Source: Pelagicoccus mobilis (lineage in GTDB: Bacteria > Verrucomicrobiota > Verrucomicrobiia > Opitutales > Opitutaceae). Taken from it: a stretch of DNA of 54,695 nucleotides. This document shows positions 1 to 7,857 of this stretch, piece by piece. How positions within the stretch are numbered: the stretch's first letter is position 1; each line of letters begins with the position of its first letter. The DNA is taken from NCBI RefSeq assembly GCF_016595505.1, contig NZ_JAENIL010000049.1, forward strand, positions 1 through 54,695, written 5' to 3'. A program made the translations under genes and the position numbers. The notes under the pieces are model-generated. The model was not told the origin of the DNA, did no database searches, and saw only the letters and a list, made by a program, of their open reading frames with translations.

Positions 1-358
1 CGTTGGCGGCGACTATGGCGCCAAGGCATCCAGGACCATCTCATTGCCGCAGTGCAGAACATGAAGATTCTAGTCAGCGCGGCAGGCAAGGACAGCACTG
101 GTGGAGCTTGCTCGCTGCTGGTCATAGAGGTCGTTGGCGCCTTGAGGTCCGCCAGAGTCCTTGTTGCTCGGGCCTTGAGCCGACTTGAAGCATTTGAAGG
201 CAGCATCTCTCCAGATTCGGCCCTCGTCAGACTTTCTCGCTGAATTTTTCGTTTTCAGGGAAACCGACCAGTTTCTTCGCCTTTGGGCAACAGCCCGTCT
301 GTCGTTGCCTCACTCACTGCAGGATCCAATCGAGGCAACGACGGAGCGTTGCCCTCCT
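1..358. other. Intergenic region at left edge, no supported gene
   Basis: Short open frames exist on both strands here, but none has a recognisable domain, a convincing start or a codon pattern like the neighbours. One minus-strand frame (about 294 to 70) is open but has no start codon, so a decayed gene cannot be excluded. The main structure is the set of inverted repeats at 301-356. Confidence 0.4.
301..356. repeat. Three-armed inverted repeat after the beta-propeller gene
   Basis: GTCGTTGCCTC at 301-311 is the exact reverse complement of GAGGCAACGAC at 332-342, an 11-bp perfect stem with a 20-nt loop. The 332-340 arm can instead pair with the CGTTGCC copy at 347-353, giving a 7-bp GC-rich hairpin directly downstream of the minus-strand gene that ends at 359. 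No U-tract follows, so this is a terminator-like or mutually exclusive pair of hairpins rather than a textbook Rho-independent terminator. Confidence 0.45.
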
Positions 359-1558
359 CTACCACTTCTCCACTCCGCGCATCCAGCCGGGATGCCCGGA
401 GAGCTCTACACGCTCGGGCAGCAACTCGTAGCTGTCGCCAACACGCTTGAGCACACTCAAGTCACCAGAGAGAAAATTCCCGAGATAGAGGTACTCTCCA
501 TCCTGCGTGAACACGGCGCCCTCAGCCATACCGCCCACCTCGTAGGCGGCCACCTTCTCGACCGACTTTCCATCGATCTTCAGAATCGCCGCTAAAGCAC
601 CTTCGTTAGCCGCCCAAGCGTTCACTGGATTCGCTTTCGCATTCTGGCTTCCGTTGATGCAGATCGAAACCGCGAACTTCCCGTCGGGACTAAACGCCAG
701 CCCTTCTGGTCCATCTCCGACTACCACTTGATCGCAGACATACGGGCGAGCTCCCGTTAGATCGATAACGCTGACAGTATCCACGTTTCCATCATTACCA
801 CCGGTCGGTCCCTGGTTGTTTACCAGTGCGATATCTCCAAGCGGTGAAACGCAAACGTTGTAAGGTTCCTGCCCAACATTGATATCTTCTGCGGGATCGT
901 GAGAAAATTTCCCCGCTTCAAAGTCTAGGTAGAGAATCCCCACCTTGTGTTCGGGTTTCTTCAGAAACAAGGCACGCTTCCCATTAGGCTCGATCGTTAT
1001 CCCCGCGGCAGGGCTGCCAACATCAATGGACGCGACCTCCTCAAGATCAGCCCCCGACACTTCGAAAACAAGTACCGACTTCCCCGCCCGATTTCCAACT
1101 AGCAGGTACTTCCCATCCGCTGTCAAATCCATCCCCGAAGGCTGTTGGCCCATTTCCGAAAGCTTGATCGTCTTCAGCAGTTTCGATTTCTTTCCAAGGG
1201 ACAAAACGTGTATCTCATTATTGGGTACAGCAGACCACTTACCATCAGCCTCAACCCATTTCATCGAATTCGCCACGTAGGCAAATTTTTGATCGGGAGA
1301 AATCGCTGCGTTTGTTGGCGGACCAAAGATCGAGTTCTCGACCGTTAACGTGGCGACGATCTCTGGACGACTGCGGTCGTCTCCAATTTTGAGGATATCA
1401 ATCGTGTCTTTGTCGTTATCTGGCAGAAACAGAGTGTTCCCAGATGCGTCCCAGAAAATCTTCTCGTCATTTCCTGCGATGAAGTACTCGGCTGCTTGTG
1501 CAACAGATTGGGCACAAAGAGCGAGTGATACGGCGGACAAGTGGATCAAGCGTGTCAT
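359..1558 (-). CDS. Secreted beta-propeller (YVTN/lactonase-like) protein
   Basis: This 399-residue protein starts with a typical signal peptide (MTRLIHLSAVSLALCAQ, cut after about residue 22). It then shows repeated propeller blades with motifs such as FSPDGKFA, ISPDQKFAYVANS, LTADGKYLLVGN and FTQDGEYLYLGN, spaced about 40-60 residues apart. Such seven-bladed repeats are seen in YVTN-family, cytochrome D1-like and 6-phosphogluconolactonase-like proteins, many of which bind ligands or partners in the periplasm. No enzyme active site is evident, so a specific reaction cannot be assigned. It lies 98 bp downstream of the C25-like gene on the same strand and may be the last gene of that cluster or a separate unit. 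An SD-led mini-ORF precedes it. Confidence 0.7.
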   Translation of the reverse strand: MTRLIHLSAVSLALCAQSVAQAAEYFIAGNDEKIFWDASGNTLFLPDNDKDTIDILKIGDDRSRPEIVATLTVENSIFGPPTNAAISPDQKFAYVANSMKWVEADGKWSAVPNNEIHVLSLGKKSKLLKTIKLSEMGQQPSGMDLTADGKYLLVGNRAGKSVLVFEVSGADLEEVASIDVGSPAAGITIEPNGKRALFLKKPEHKVGILYLDFEAGKFSHDPAEDINVGQEPYNVCVSPLGDIALVNNQGPTGGNDGNVDTVSVIDLTGARPYVCDQVVVGDGPEGLAFSPDGKFAVSICINGSQNAKANPVNAWAANEGALAAILKIDGKSVEKVAAYEVGGMAEGAVFTQDGEYLYLGNFLSGDLSVLKRVGDSYELLPERVELSGHPGWMRGVEKW

Positions 1559-1575
1559 GTAACTAGGGGTAGAAG

Positions 1576-1614
1576 TTAAAAGTCACACGCTGCCCGCTTG
1601 ACGCGTATTCTCAA
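1576..1614 (-). promoter_or_regulatory. Possible SD-led leader mini-ORF upstream of the propeller gene
   Basis: The minus strand carries AAAGGAGG (around 1622-1629), one of the strongest ribosome-binding sequences in the window. Seven bases later comes a TTG that opens a 12-codon frame ending in TAA at 1576. The propeller ATG at 1558 has no good SD of its own and begins 17 nt after this stop. Translation of a leader peptide and coupling to the propeller gene is possible. A chance SD or an unseen 5' extension are alternatives. Confidence 0.25.
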
Positions 1615-1656
1615 GAGATTTCCTCCTTTACGTTTAGTAATCTAAGTATCCAAGCC

Positions 1657-2745
1657 TCAGATACCGATCAACTCAGCTAGATCAACATCCTCCTCTCGCA
1701 CCGACTCCGGCAAAACGCCATGAGTCCAGGAGCTCGCCTTTCGAAAGTCGAAACGCTCCTCGGGCGCTGGAGCATAAACAGCACGCGCCTTCTCTAAACT
1801 CGATTGGCTTCCTCTCACCTCAGCAGTCGGATCCCCGAATATCCGATAGGAGCTAAACAAAAGATCTTCCGGAAGTCTGGCCGAGTAAACGATATCATGA
1901 ACTCGCCCTTCCCCAGCAGCAATCGCCTCGCAAATCGAACTGGCCAGATAGGCGTTGGACAAATGCCTCGTCTTCCGAGTCGCGCCCATACTCGCAGCGC
2001 TCATTCCCTGAGTGATAAGCCGCTCCGCATAGCTCAAGCCACTTCCGCCTCGACTCGCAGTACTACAGGTGATGGAAAACATAGCCCCGATCGGTTCCGC
2101 AACTGAATCCGGCAAGTGGCGGGCTCGAAAACCATGATAGCCAGCCCAACCAACGGATCGTCCATGACCGTAGTAAAGGGCAAATCCTGCTCCACAGGCC
2201 AGCCCGTGACGCAACACATCGCGCGTGACGCGTTCCGCGGACCAATCGAAGCACGGGATTTCCGCCTTGCTTAGGCAGCGACTGGATCGCTCGACCATCT
2301 TTCGAGCTCGAGCTTCCCATTCGCCAAGGAACAAAGCGGGCCCCAAGGACAAGCCTGAATCCGCTCTCGATTCTACCCTTCCAGCGGCTCGGCAAAAAGC
2401 ATCCGCCGACACTCTCGAAACAGGCAGCAAAGCCCCCACCACAAATCGTCCATTCGCGTCCCGCATTCCCAGACCGGGCAGAGTCTTGCTCGGAGCCTGC
2501 CTTGAGAACCCGAATAACGCGAAGGCATCCACACCCAACAAGCGAGGATCGCCGTCCACCAACGTGTCCCCATTATCCGGAGACATCTCCAGGTAGCGCA
2601 CATCAAACCTCCGGCTTTTAACCCTGACCCAAGGCTCAAGAAACGGGTACAATGAGGGAGCCCCCGCCAAAAGCAGAACCTCCCGCCTATTTCCCCTAAG
2701 CTGTTTTTGCTTTGATAATATCCGCATAGGGTTGCCACGCCGCAT
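1657..2745 (-). CDS. C25/caspase-like cysteine peptidase-like protein
   Basis: The 362-residue product carries features of clan CD cysteine peptidases of the C25 (gingipain) type. A hydrophobic strand ends in YYGHG (His194). About 33 residues later another strand ends in SITCSTA (Cys227), followed by a GATRKTR loop and a late FGDPTAEV motif that resembles the GDPT motif common in C25 domains. His194 and Cys227 would be the catalytic dyad. I see no signal peptide or membrane segment, unlike secreted gingipains. The first ATG overlaps the preceding 986-codon gene by 50 bp; a second ATG at 2727 gives a 32-bp overlap, and neither has a clear SD. The overlap implies translational coupling and a joint job with the upstream metallopeptidase-repeat protein. 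Activity and substrate are unknown. Confidence 0.65.
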   Translation of the reverse strand: MRRGNPMRILSKQKQLRGNRREVLLLAGAPSLYPFLEPWVRVKSRRFDVRYLEMSPDNGDTLVDGDPRLLGVDAFALFGFSRQAPSKTLPGLGMRDANGRFVVGALLPVSRVSADAFCRAAGRVESRADSGLSLGPALFLGEWEARARKMVERSSRCLSKAEIPCFDWSAERVTRDVLRHGLACGAGFALYYGHGRSVGWAGYHGFRARHLPDSVAEPIGAMFSITCSTASRGGSGLSYAERLITQGMSAASMGATRKTRHLSNAYLASSICEAIAAGEGRVHDIVYSARLPEDLLFSSYRIFGDPTAEVRGSQSSLEKARAVYAPAPEERFDFRKASSWTHGVLPESVREEDVDLAELIGI

Positions 2746-5656
2746 ATTCAGCCGGAGCCATTTCTTCGAGGAAACGGCGCACGTAGTAGTGCTCCGCTAT
2801 CTGAGCCTGTTGCTCTGGATTGAACGCATCCAAGTTGCCACCCTCGGCATTGAGCGCGTCCGCGCCTCCATCTCCGTCGTACGCATCCGTGTAGCCGTAG
2901 TTGTATCCTTCCCCCTCTGTCTCTTGGGCCCAAATCGCGTGCGCCATATAGAAGGGTCCAGTTTGAACAGCTTGCCAAACGTGCATTAGCTCGTGGATGA
3001 GCACCGGATTGCTCAAGGTGTTCCAGCTTGCGAAGTTGATCAGATACATCGTCGTGAAAGGACGCTCGTTGTTGATCTTCTGAATGATATCGATCGGAAT
3101 CGACTTCACGCTAAGACGCACCTCTTCAAGTCGTATCGAATTACCAAATACCTTCTTCGCTTCCGCGGTTTCTTCCGGAGTAAGCGGACGGTATTCGCCT
3201 GGAAACCATTCGAGTAGCAAGGCTACCACGACACCCAGCGCGCTGCCGCCAATGATCGCCGCTCCCTCTAGAATATCCAACGCAGATTCCTTAAGCTTGA
3301 GAGCCGTATTCACCACCTTTTCCACAAACTCCTTTGCAGGCAAGGTGACCGCTTCCGCAATGATATCCTTAGTCGTCTGCTTGGCAGCTTTGAGGGCTTT
3401 GTAAGCATTCTCAAAAATCTTGTCCGGGTGGTTAATCGTATCGATCAACAACTCCTGGATCGTACCGCCAAGCTCGAGGATTTTGGTAAACACACGCTCC
3501 AAAATCTCCACCGGCTTATTCAATGCCCAAGACACGAAGTCCGCAATAGCAGCTCCCGCCTTGTACATGCCTTCCATCATTTTCTCCAAGCCTTCAAAGA
3601 CGTCCTTCTCAATCCATAGCAACACGTACTCAACCGAGTGACCGAGTTTGACGAGGGCTTCACCCATACGTTTCAGAGCTAAGGCTCCTGCCTTCTGCGC
3701 CCACTCGATCATATCCGAGATGAATACACCCGCAGCATTCATAGCTTCGATCACCTTGTTGAAGGCTGCATTCGTGAGTGTCTTTGCTTTATCGAGCAAC
3801 TGCTTCATGCTTCGACCCGCAACTTGAATCGCGTCCACGATCATCTGCAGAGAATTCACAGCGAGATCACCCACCTGCTTCAGAGCCCAGTCGACCATAT
3901 CGCCAATAGGACCTGCGTGCTTGAGAATCGCATACACCGAACGACGGAAGATTGCGAACCCTTGGCTTAAGGCTGAAGTCAATATATTGCCTACCGCCTT
4001 GCCAGCCTTGATCGCCGCGTCGAGCAACTTGCCAGCGAGGTCGAAGGCGGAGTTCATGGTGGCCTTCACATAGTTCACAACCGTCTGCCCCAACTGGAAC
4101 AGGGCTTTGACAGAATCGACCAGAACCTTGCCTACCATTTTGCCGAGATCAACCGTTAGATCCACAAGTGTCTTTCCGAGTTGGAAGGCTGCTTGGAACA
4201 CCTTCTTGATCGCAGAGATGCCTTTTTTCGCAATGGAAACAACCACATCCTTGATTATCTTCCCAGCATCCAAGAGTCCCTGTAGTACCTTTTTCGCTAC
4301 AGAGAGCGTCGCGGTCGCAAGGTAGGATGTGAACTCCACCATAGTGGTGCCTATCTTGGTCAAGGCCTTTACTGTTTTGCTCACTAAGTTGCTAGCCGCG
4401 TTTTTGATATCGTTGAGGATAGTCTTGGCCACTTTGCCCAGTCGTCTCATTTCGCGGACTACTGTTTCAAACAGACTCCCCGGGCGGGTCACTGCTGCTG
4501 CCAAGATAGTTGCGATCGACTTGCCAACCTCGAGCATCGCCCGAACTGCGTTTTGCACAAGCTTCGCTCCAAACTTGATCGCCTCCTTGAGGATATTCAC
4601 GATCGATTCGCCAATTTTGATCAAGCTGTCCACGAACTTCTTAACCACAGAAAAAGTCTTCTTGGCCAACCAACTGACGAGGTCCCGAATTTTGCCACCG
4701 ATCTTCTTAATCGCATCGACCACCGAGCGAGCCGCTTCGTATGTGAATCTAGCGGCTGCCTCCAGCACATCATAGATCGCCTTGCCCGCAGCTTGGATCC
4801 CTTTGATCATCATCCGCAGAGCCTTCGCTCCTGCTTGCAGAGCCCCTTTTACCAAGTCTGCGATCTTCTTGCCCGCGGTAATGGCCGCTTGCACGAGATT
4901 CGCAACCTGATCCACCGTCCAGTTCACGATGTCTTTGACGACTTTGGCGATCGCCTTCACGACATTCCCTACTGCATCAACCACCGCATTGACCACCGAC
5001 TTCACCCCCTGTACCACCGCGTCTGCGACATCGGATACAAAATCAGCCACCGGCTTGTCGAAAGGGGAGTCGTAATGCGGCAAAGCCATCTTGCGCGAAC
5101 GCATCGCTTTTCCGGCTCTCTGCAACCAATCACGCACGTCCTTCGCCGCCGCGTCATCGAGATCCCCTCGGGAGTTTCTAGCAAAGTCACGCATCAGAGA
5201 TTTCCCTTGAGCCGACGGCATTAGCGCGACCGCATGAACAATCTGCAGTCCCCTCTTCTCCAAACGGATCGCTTTGATCAACTCCTTTCGCTCGGTTGCA
5301 GCGTTTGCCGCAATATCTCCGTAAAAGCGACGAATCTGATCGTCTGTCCTAAGGTTAGTGGCAAAGGCAGCCGCAAAGCGTCGGGCCTTCACCTTATCGG
5401 ACTTCTGCAAATTCTTAAGTACTGGAGCAAACTCGGCAACATTCGGGTTGAGTCGCTTGAGTTCGAGCTTCGCAGCCTTGGTGCTTGAAAGGTTGATCTT
5501 CATCAACCGAGCGGAAAGTCGCAAATGTGGATTAAGTGTCTTCTTGACCGAAACAGTGGCCTTTCGCTTTACCGGTGACTTGATGGTTTTCTTTCTGGAA
5601 ACGCTTGCCAGCGACACGCGGGGATTGGCCAATTTGATAGTCTTTTTCGTAGGCAT
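2696..5656 (-). CDS. Large helical-repeat protein with C-terminal HELMH metallopeptidase-like domain
   Basis: The 986-residue protein begins with a strongly basic tract of about 60 residues (Lys/Arg/Ser-rich, no signal peptide) and a charged helical region to about residue 200. Residues 230-760 are tandem 29-residue amphipathic helical repeats with a Gly near repeat position 4. A hydrophobic segment at about 797-817 could span or insert into a membrane. The C-terminal domain (about 820-986) contains HELMHVWQ at 888-895, a zincin-type HExxH followed by Gln as in DUF4157-like domains, then acidic GEGYNYGY and NPEQQAQI motifs. The family role is not established. The gene lies between an LGFP-repeat gene (27 bp upstream) and the C25-like gene that overlaps its end. 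I infer a membrane-active or scaffold protein carrying a peptidase, but have no direct evidence for toxicity or export. Confidence 0.7.
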   Translation of the reverse strand: MPTKKTIKLANPRVSLASVSRKKTIKSPVKRKATVSVKKTLNPHLRLSARLMKINLSSTKAAKLELKRLNPNVAEFAPVLKNLQKSDKVKARRFAAAFATNLRTDDQIRRFYGDIAANAATERKELIKAIRLEKRGLQIVHAVALMPSAQGKSLMRDFARNSRGDLDDAAAKDVRDWLQRAGKAMRSRKMALPHYDSPFDKPVADFVSDVADAVVQGVKSVVNAVVDAVGNVVKAIAKVVKDIVNWTVDQVANLVQAAITAGKKIADLVKGALQAGAKALRMMIKGIQAAGKAIYDVLEAAARFTYEAARSVVDAIKKIGGKIRDLVSWLAKKTFSVVKKFVDSLIKIGESIVNILKEAIKFGAKLVQNAVRAMLEVGKSIATILAAAVTRPGSLFETVVREMRRLGKVAKTILNDIKNAASNLVSKTVKALTKIGTTMVEFTSYLATATLSVAKKVLQGLLDAGKIIKDVVVSIAKKGISAIKKVFQAAFQLGKTLVDLTVDLGKMVGKVLVDSVKALFQLGQTVVNYVKATMNSAFDLAGKLLDAAIKAGKAVGNILTSALSQGFAIFRRSVYAILKHAGPIGDMVDWALKQVGDLAVNSLQMIVDAIQVAGRSMKQLLDKAKTLTNAAFNKVIEAMNAAGVFISDMIEWAQKAGALALKRMGEALVKLGHSVEYVLLWIEKDVFEGLEKMMEGMYKAGAAIADFVSWALNKPVEILERVFTKILELGGTIQELLIDTINHPDKIFENAYKALKAAKQTTKDIIAEAVTLPAKEFVEKVVNTALKLKESALDILEGAAIIGGSALGVVVALLLEWFPGEYRPLTPEETAEAKKVFGNSIRLEEVRLSVKSIPIDIIQKINNERPFTTMYLINFASWNTLSNPVLIHELMHVWQAVQTGPFYMAHAIWAQETEGEGYNYGYTDAYDGDGGADALNAEGGNLDAFNPEQQAQIAEHYYVRRFLEEMAPAEYAAWQPYADIIKAKTA
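2981..2995 (-). other. HELMH zinc-binding motif codons
   Basis: These 15 bases encode H888-E889-L890-M891-H892 of the 986-residue protein. The pattern HExxH provides two zinc-ligand histidines and a general-base glutamate in zincins. It sits in a predicted helix preceded by hydrophobic residues (PVLI) and followed by VWQ, as in DUF4157-like domains. Confidence 0.65.
3383..4882 (-). repeat. Tandem 29-residue (87-bp) coding repeat
   Basis: Within the 986-residue protein, glycines recur exactly every 29 residues at 262, 291, 320, 349, 378, 407, 436, 465, 494, 523 and 552. A slip follows around 582, and the phase then resumes at 614, 643, 672, 701 and 730. Each unit starts with a motif like hxhG (IKIG, LEVG, RRLG, FQLG, YKAG) and reads as two short amphipathic helices ending in hxxhhxxh. 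DNA identity between units is low although the protein phase is kept, so the array is old and under selection for structure rather than a recent expansion. Confidence 0.85.
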
Positions 5657-5683
5657 ATCTCAAATACAATTGAAGGATTTAGA

Positions 5684-7264
5684 TCACGGTTCGCGGTACA
5701 GCTGCACCATACCATTGTTCAAGGTCTTTACCGACAAGACCGCTACATTCCTCGACCGGTCTTTAGCCGGTACCGAGGCGATCACAAAGCGCTGCCAGAG
5801 CAGAGGATCCAGTCGACGTCCGACCGAAACCCGAGTATCGCTCATCCCTTTCATCTTTGCCGGTCGTTTCCTGTACCCGAAATGAGTGAGAGCCAGGTCG
5901 ATGGACCGATGTATTGGATTCCAAGATACAACCGCCCACACCCTTAAAGTCAGGTCAGCGGGTTTATACTTGCCAGCCACCAATGTTGAGCCGCGATAGT
6001 TCACTTCGAACTCGTGCTTTCGGTTACGTACTCCAGCTCCATCGAACGAATAGGAGCTCACTCTCTTGAACACGACCGATGTCAGAGTACAACTTGGCAA
6101 CTTAAGCTTCTTGCTGAGCTCCGCTCTCACCTTGTTCGCCATTTGAACTCCCGAGAAACGCAAAGAAGTTCCCCTGGATGTTCTCAGCCAGGGAGAGAGT
6201 TCGCTCACTTGCCGTGTTTTCCGGTTCCAAAAGAGCACTCCGTTCTCAAAATCACTGTACCGGTTTTCGCTATCCTGTCCTGCGATCGCATCCAGCACTG
6301 CCTTCGGTTGAACGATCGGTTTCGCGACAAGCATGTTCGCAGGAACCTTCTTCTTCACCAATGCTGGGTTGAGCGTCAGCTTCTTCTTGTTCGCAAACGT
6401 TGCGACACCCACCTTACCGACTCCTGAGCTTCCCGCAGAGCTTAGCTTGACAGCGTTCGTGACAAAAGCAGCCCGAGCGATATTGAAATTCAAGGGACTC
6501 TTCCACCCAAGGGCTCGATCAGGAATCAACTCATCCGAAAGAGGGTATCCAAGTTTCGGATTCCGCTCCCACCCCTTACTCGCCCAGTAGCCACGAATCG
6601 AGCCGTGGACCTCGCACGCTCCGGTTTGGGCAGTGTAATAAATCGAGCCGAACTCGAAGTGAACGAAACGCCCTCGTCTGTCAGGCGTTCCTCGCTCTGC
6701 CTGTTTTGGGAAGCCCAAAGGTCCAACCTCTGCTCCAGTATCTCGATACTTACTCCATATGGGACCATCGAGTTGGATCGCTCCGTATTCAGATTTCCAG
6801 AATACAGCTCCCCCCTGAAATACAGAGTAACGTCCCTCACCGTCGGCATTACGACCTCGCTCCTCGTCGGTCGTCGGATACCCCAAATCTCCCCGTTCCC
6901 AACCTTGCTCCGACCACAACTTACGGATAGCGCCTTTCACCGCATGAGCCCCTGTGCTTGGGCTGTAGTAAATCGATCCTCCAGCATGATGGCGAAAGTA
7001 TCCAATCTTGTCCGGGCATTGACGCACTTCAGTTGTCGCCTTTCGCAACCACCCTTTGGCACCTCCCTGCTCGTTGAATTTTGCGTTTATGGCGAGCGTC
7101 GCCCTCTGGATCGGTGTTCGCCTCACTGGTTTCGTCCGACCGGGAATTCTCTTCTTAACGCCAGCTTTGACACGGACTGCTTTCGCAACCTTCAAAGAAC
7201 TTGCCGACGGTTTTATCTTCACGCTTGCGGCTTTCGCAAGCGACACAGCTTGTATTTTTGGCAT
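5684..7264 (-). CDS. LGFP-repeat protein with basic N-terminus
   Basis: The 526-residue protein has a basic, Ala/Lys/Val-rich N-terminus of about 55 residues without a signal peptide. Three LGFP-type repeats follow, with the signature at LGYP 127-130, LGFP 183-186 and LGYP 238-241. Each is accompanied by GSIYY or GAVFW strands and a (G)xWxxxG element (LWSEQGWERG, YWASKGWERN). A partial fourth unit lies near residues 335-360 (ENGVLFWN). The C-terminal 150 residues form an unrecognised domain. LGFP repeats are found in cell-wall-associated and peptidase-linked proteins of actinobacteria and elsewhere and are thought to bind surface polymers. It is the first gene of the cluster with the 986-residue protein, 27 bp upstream, and shares a basic N-terminus with it. 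Confidence 0.7.
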   Translation of the reverse strand: MPKIQAVSLAKAASVKIKPSASSLKVAKAVRVKAGVKKRIPGRTKPVRRTPIQRATLAINAKFNEQGGAKGWLRKATTEVRQCPDKIGYFRHHAGGSIYYSPSTGAHAVKGAIRKLWSEQGWERGDLGYPTTDEERGRNADGEGRYSVFQGGAVFWKSEYGAIQLDGPIWSKYRDTGAEVGPLGFPKQAERGTPDRRGRFVHFEFGSIYYTAQTGACEVHGSIRGYWASKGWERNPKLGYPLSDELIPDRALGWKSPLNFNIARAAFVTNAVKLSSAGSSGVGKVGVATFANKKKLTLNPALVKKKVPANMLVAKPIVQPKAVLDAIAGQDSENRYSDFENGVLFWNRKTRQVSELSPWLRTSRGTSLRFSGVQMANKVRAELSKKLKLPSCTLTSVVFKRVSSYSFDGAGVRNRKHEFEVNYRGSTLVAGKYKPADLTLRVWAVVSWNPIHRSIDLALTHFGYRKRPAKMKGMSDTRVSVGRRLDPLLWQRFVIASVPAKDRSRNVAVLSVKTLNNGMVQLYREP

Positions 7265-7857
7265 AGTTGGATGTGTAGTGTTTCAGTGGACACACCTACA
7301 AAACCAACCTCACAAACAAGCAGCCTACGTCTGGATACAATGATCCCTCGAAGGCAAACAGCCTCAAATTACTTGGGGTGATACAGGTAACGGATAGGAG
7401 CTTGGATTAGGAGGACAGTTGGTAGGTTAAGCTACGACCTGAACCTTACTCCAACGGATGTTTTTTTCAATTTCAAAGATCCTCTAAAACCAACTCTGTA
7501 CCCTTACAACAATACCCTAGGCACAAAAAAACGGAACCCGAATAAGACTACCCATGCCTATCCGAATTCCGTCTCACCTCGACCTAGGTTCGAGGATTTA
7601 TCGTGTCTTGGTATTCATACTTTAGTTACCGTCAGCATCAATTTCGTCACGACCTTCTTTGTAACCAAAAATTGGAACAACACCTCCACCTGCTTCACCC
7701 CAGAAGCAAAAGACGCTCCCGTTGGGCTTGGTCCGATGTAGACAAAGGTTGGCGCATACCACTAGTGCACACCGGTTTGATCAGCGCTCTGCGTTACACC
7801 GACAAACGCCCCCCTACAAAACGATGCAGTCGATCGTCTGACTAAATTGAACACGCC
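7265..7857. other. Intergenic region with possible decayed gene
   Basis: This stretch holds the upstream region of the LGFP gene (no convincing promoter seen), a strong minus-strand terminator at 7525-7571, and 7618-7850. In that last part two minus-strand frames look protein-like but are interrupted. One reads toward TFVYIGPSPTGASF, and the other ends with GYKEGRDEIDADGN about 45 bp before the terminator. A frameshifted remnant of a small gene is possible, but the evidence is weak. Confidence 0.3.
7525..7571 (-). terminator. Rho-independent terminator downstream of the metal-binding protein gene
   Basis: On the minus strand a 14-pair stem (arms 7558-7571 and 7532-7545, several G-U pairs) with a 12-nt loop is followed by seven T residues (7531-7525). 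It would end transcripts coming from the TroA-like gene, 287 bp further upstream, and separate them from the LGFP operon. Confidence 0.7.

Noticed and set aside
3-595. Plus-strand open frames at the left edge
   Set aside because: They overlap the 3' end of the propeller gene or lie in sequence with no family features, and none has a good start; they look like chance frames.
2696-7264. Contractile injection system locus
   Set aside because: DUF4157-like HELMH suggests a link, but no sheath, tube, baseplate or AAA ATPase gene is in the window.
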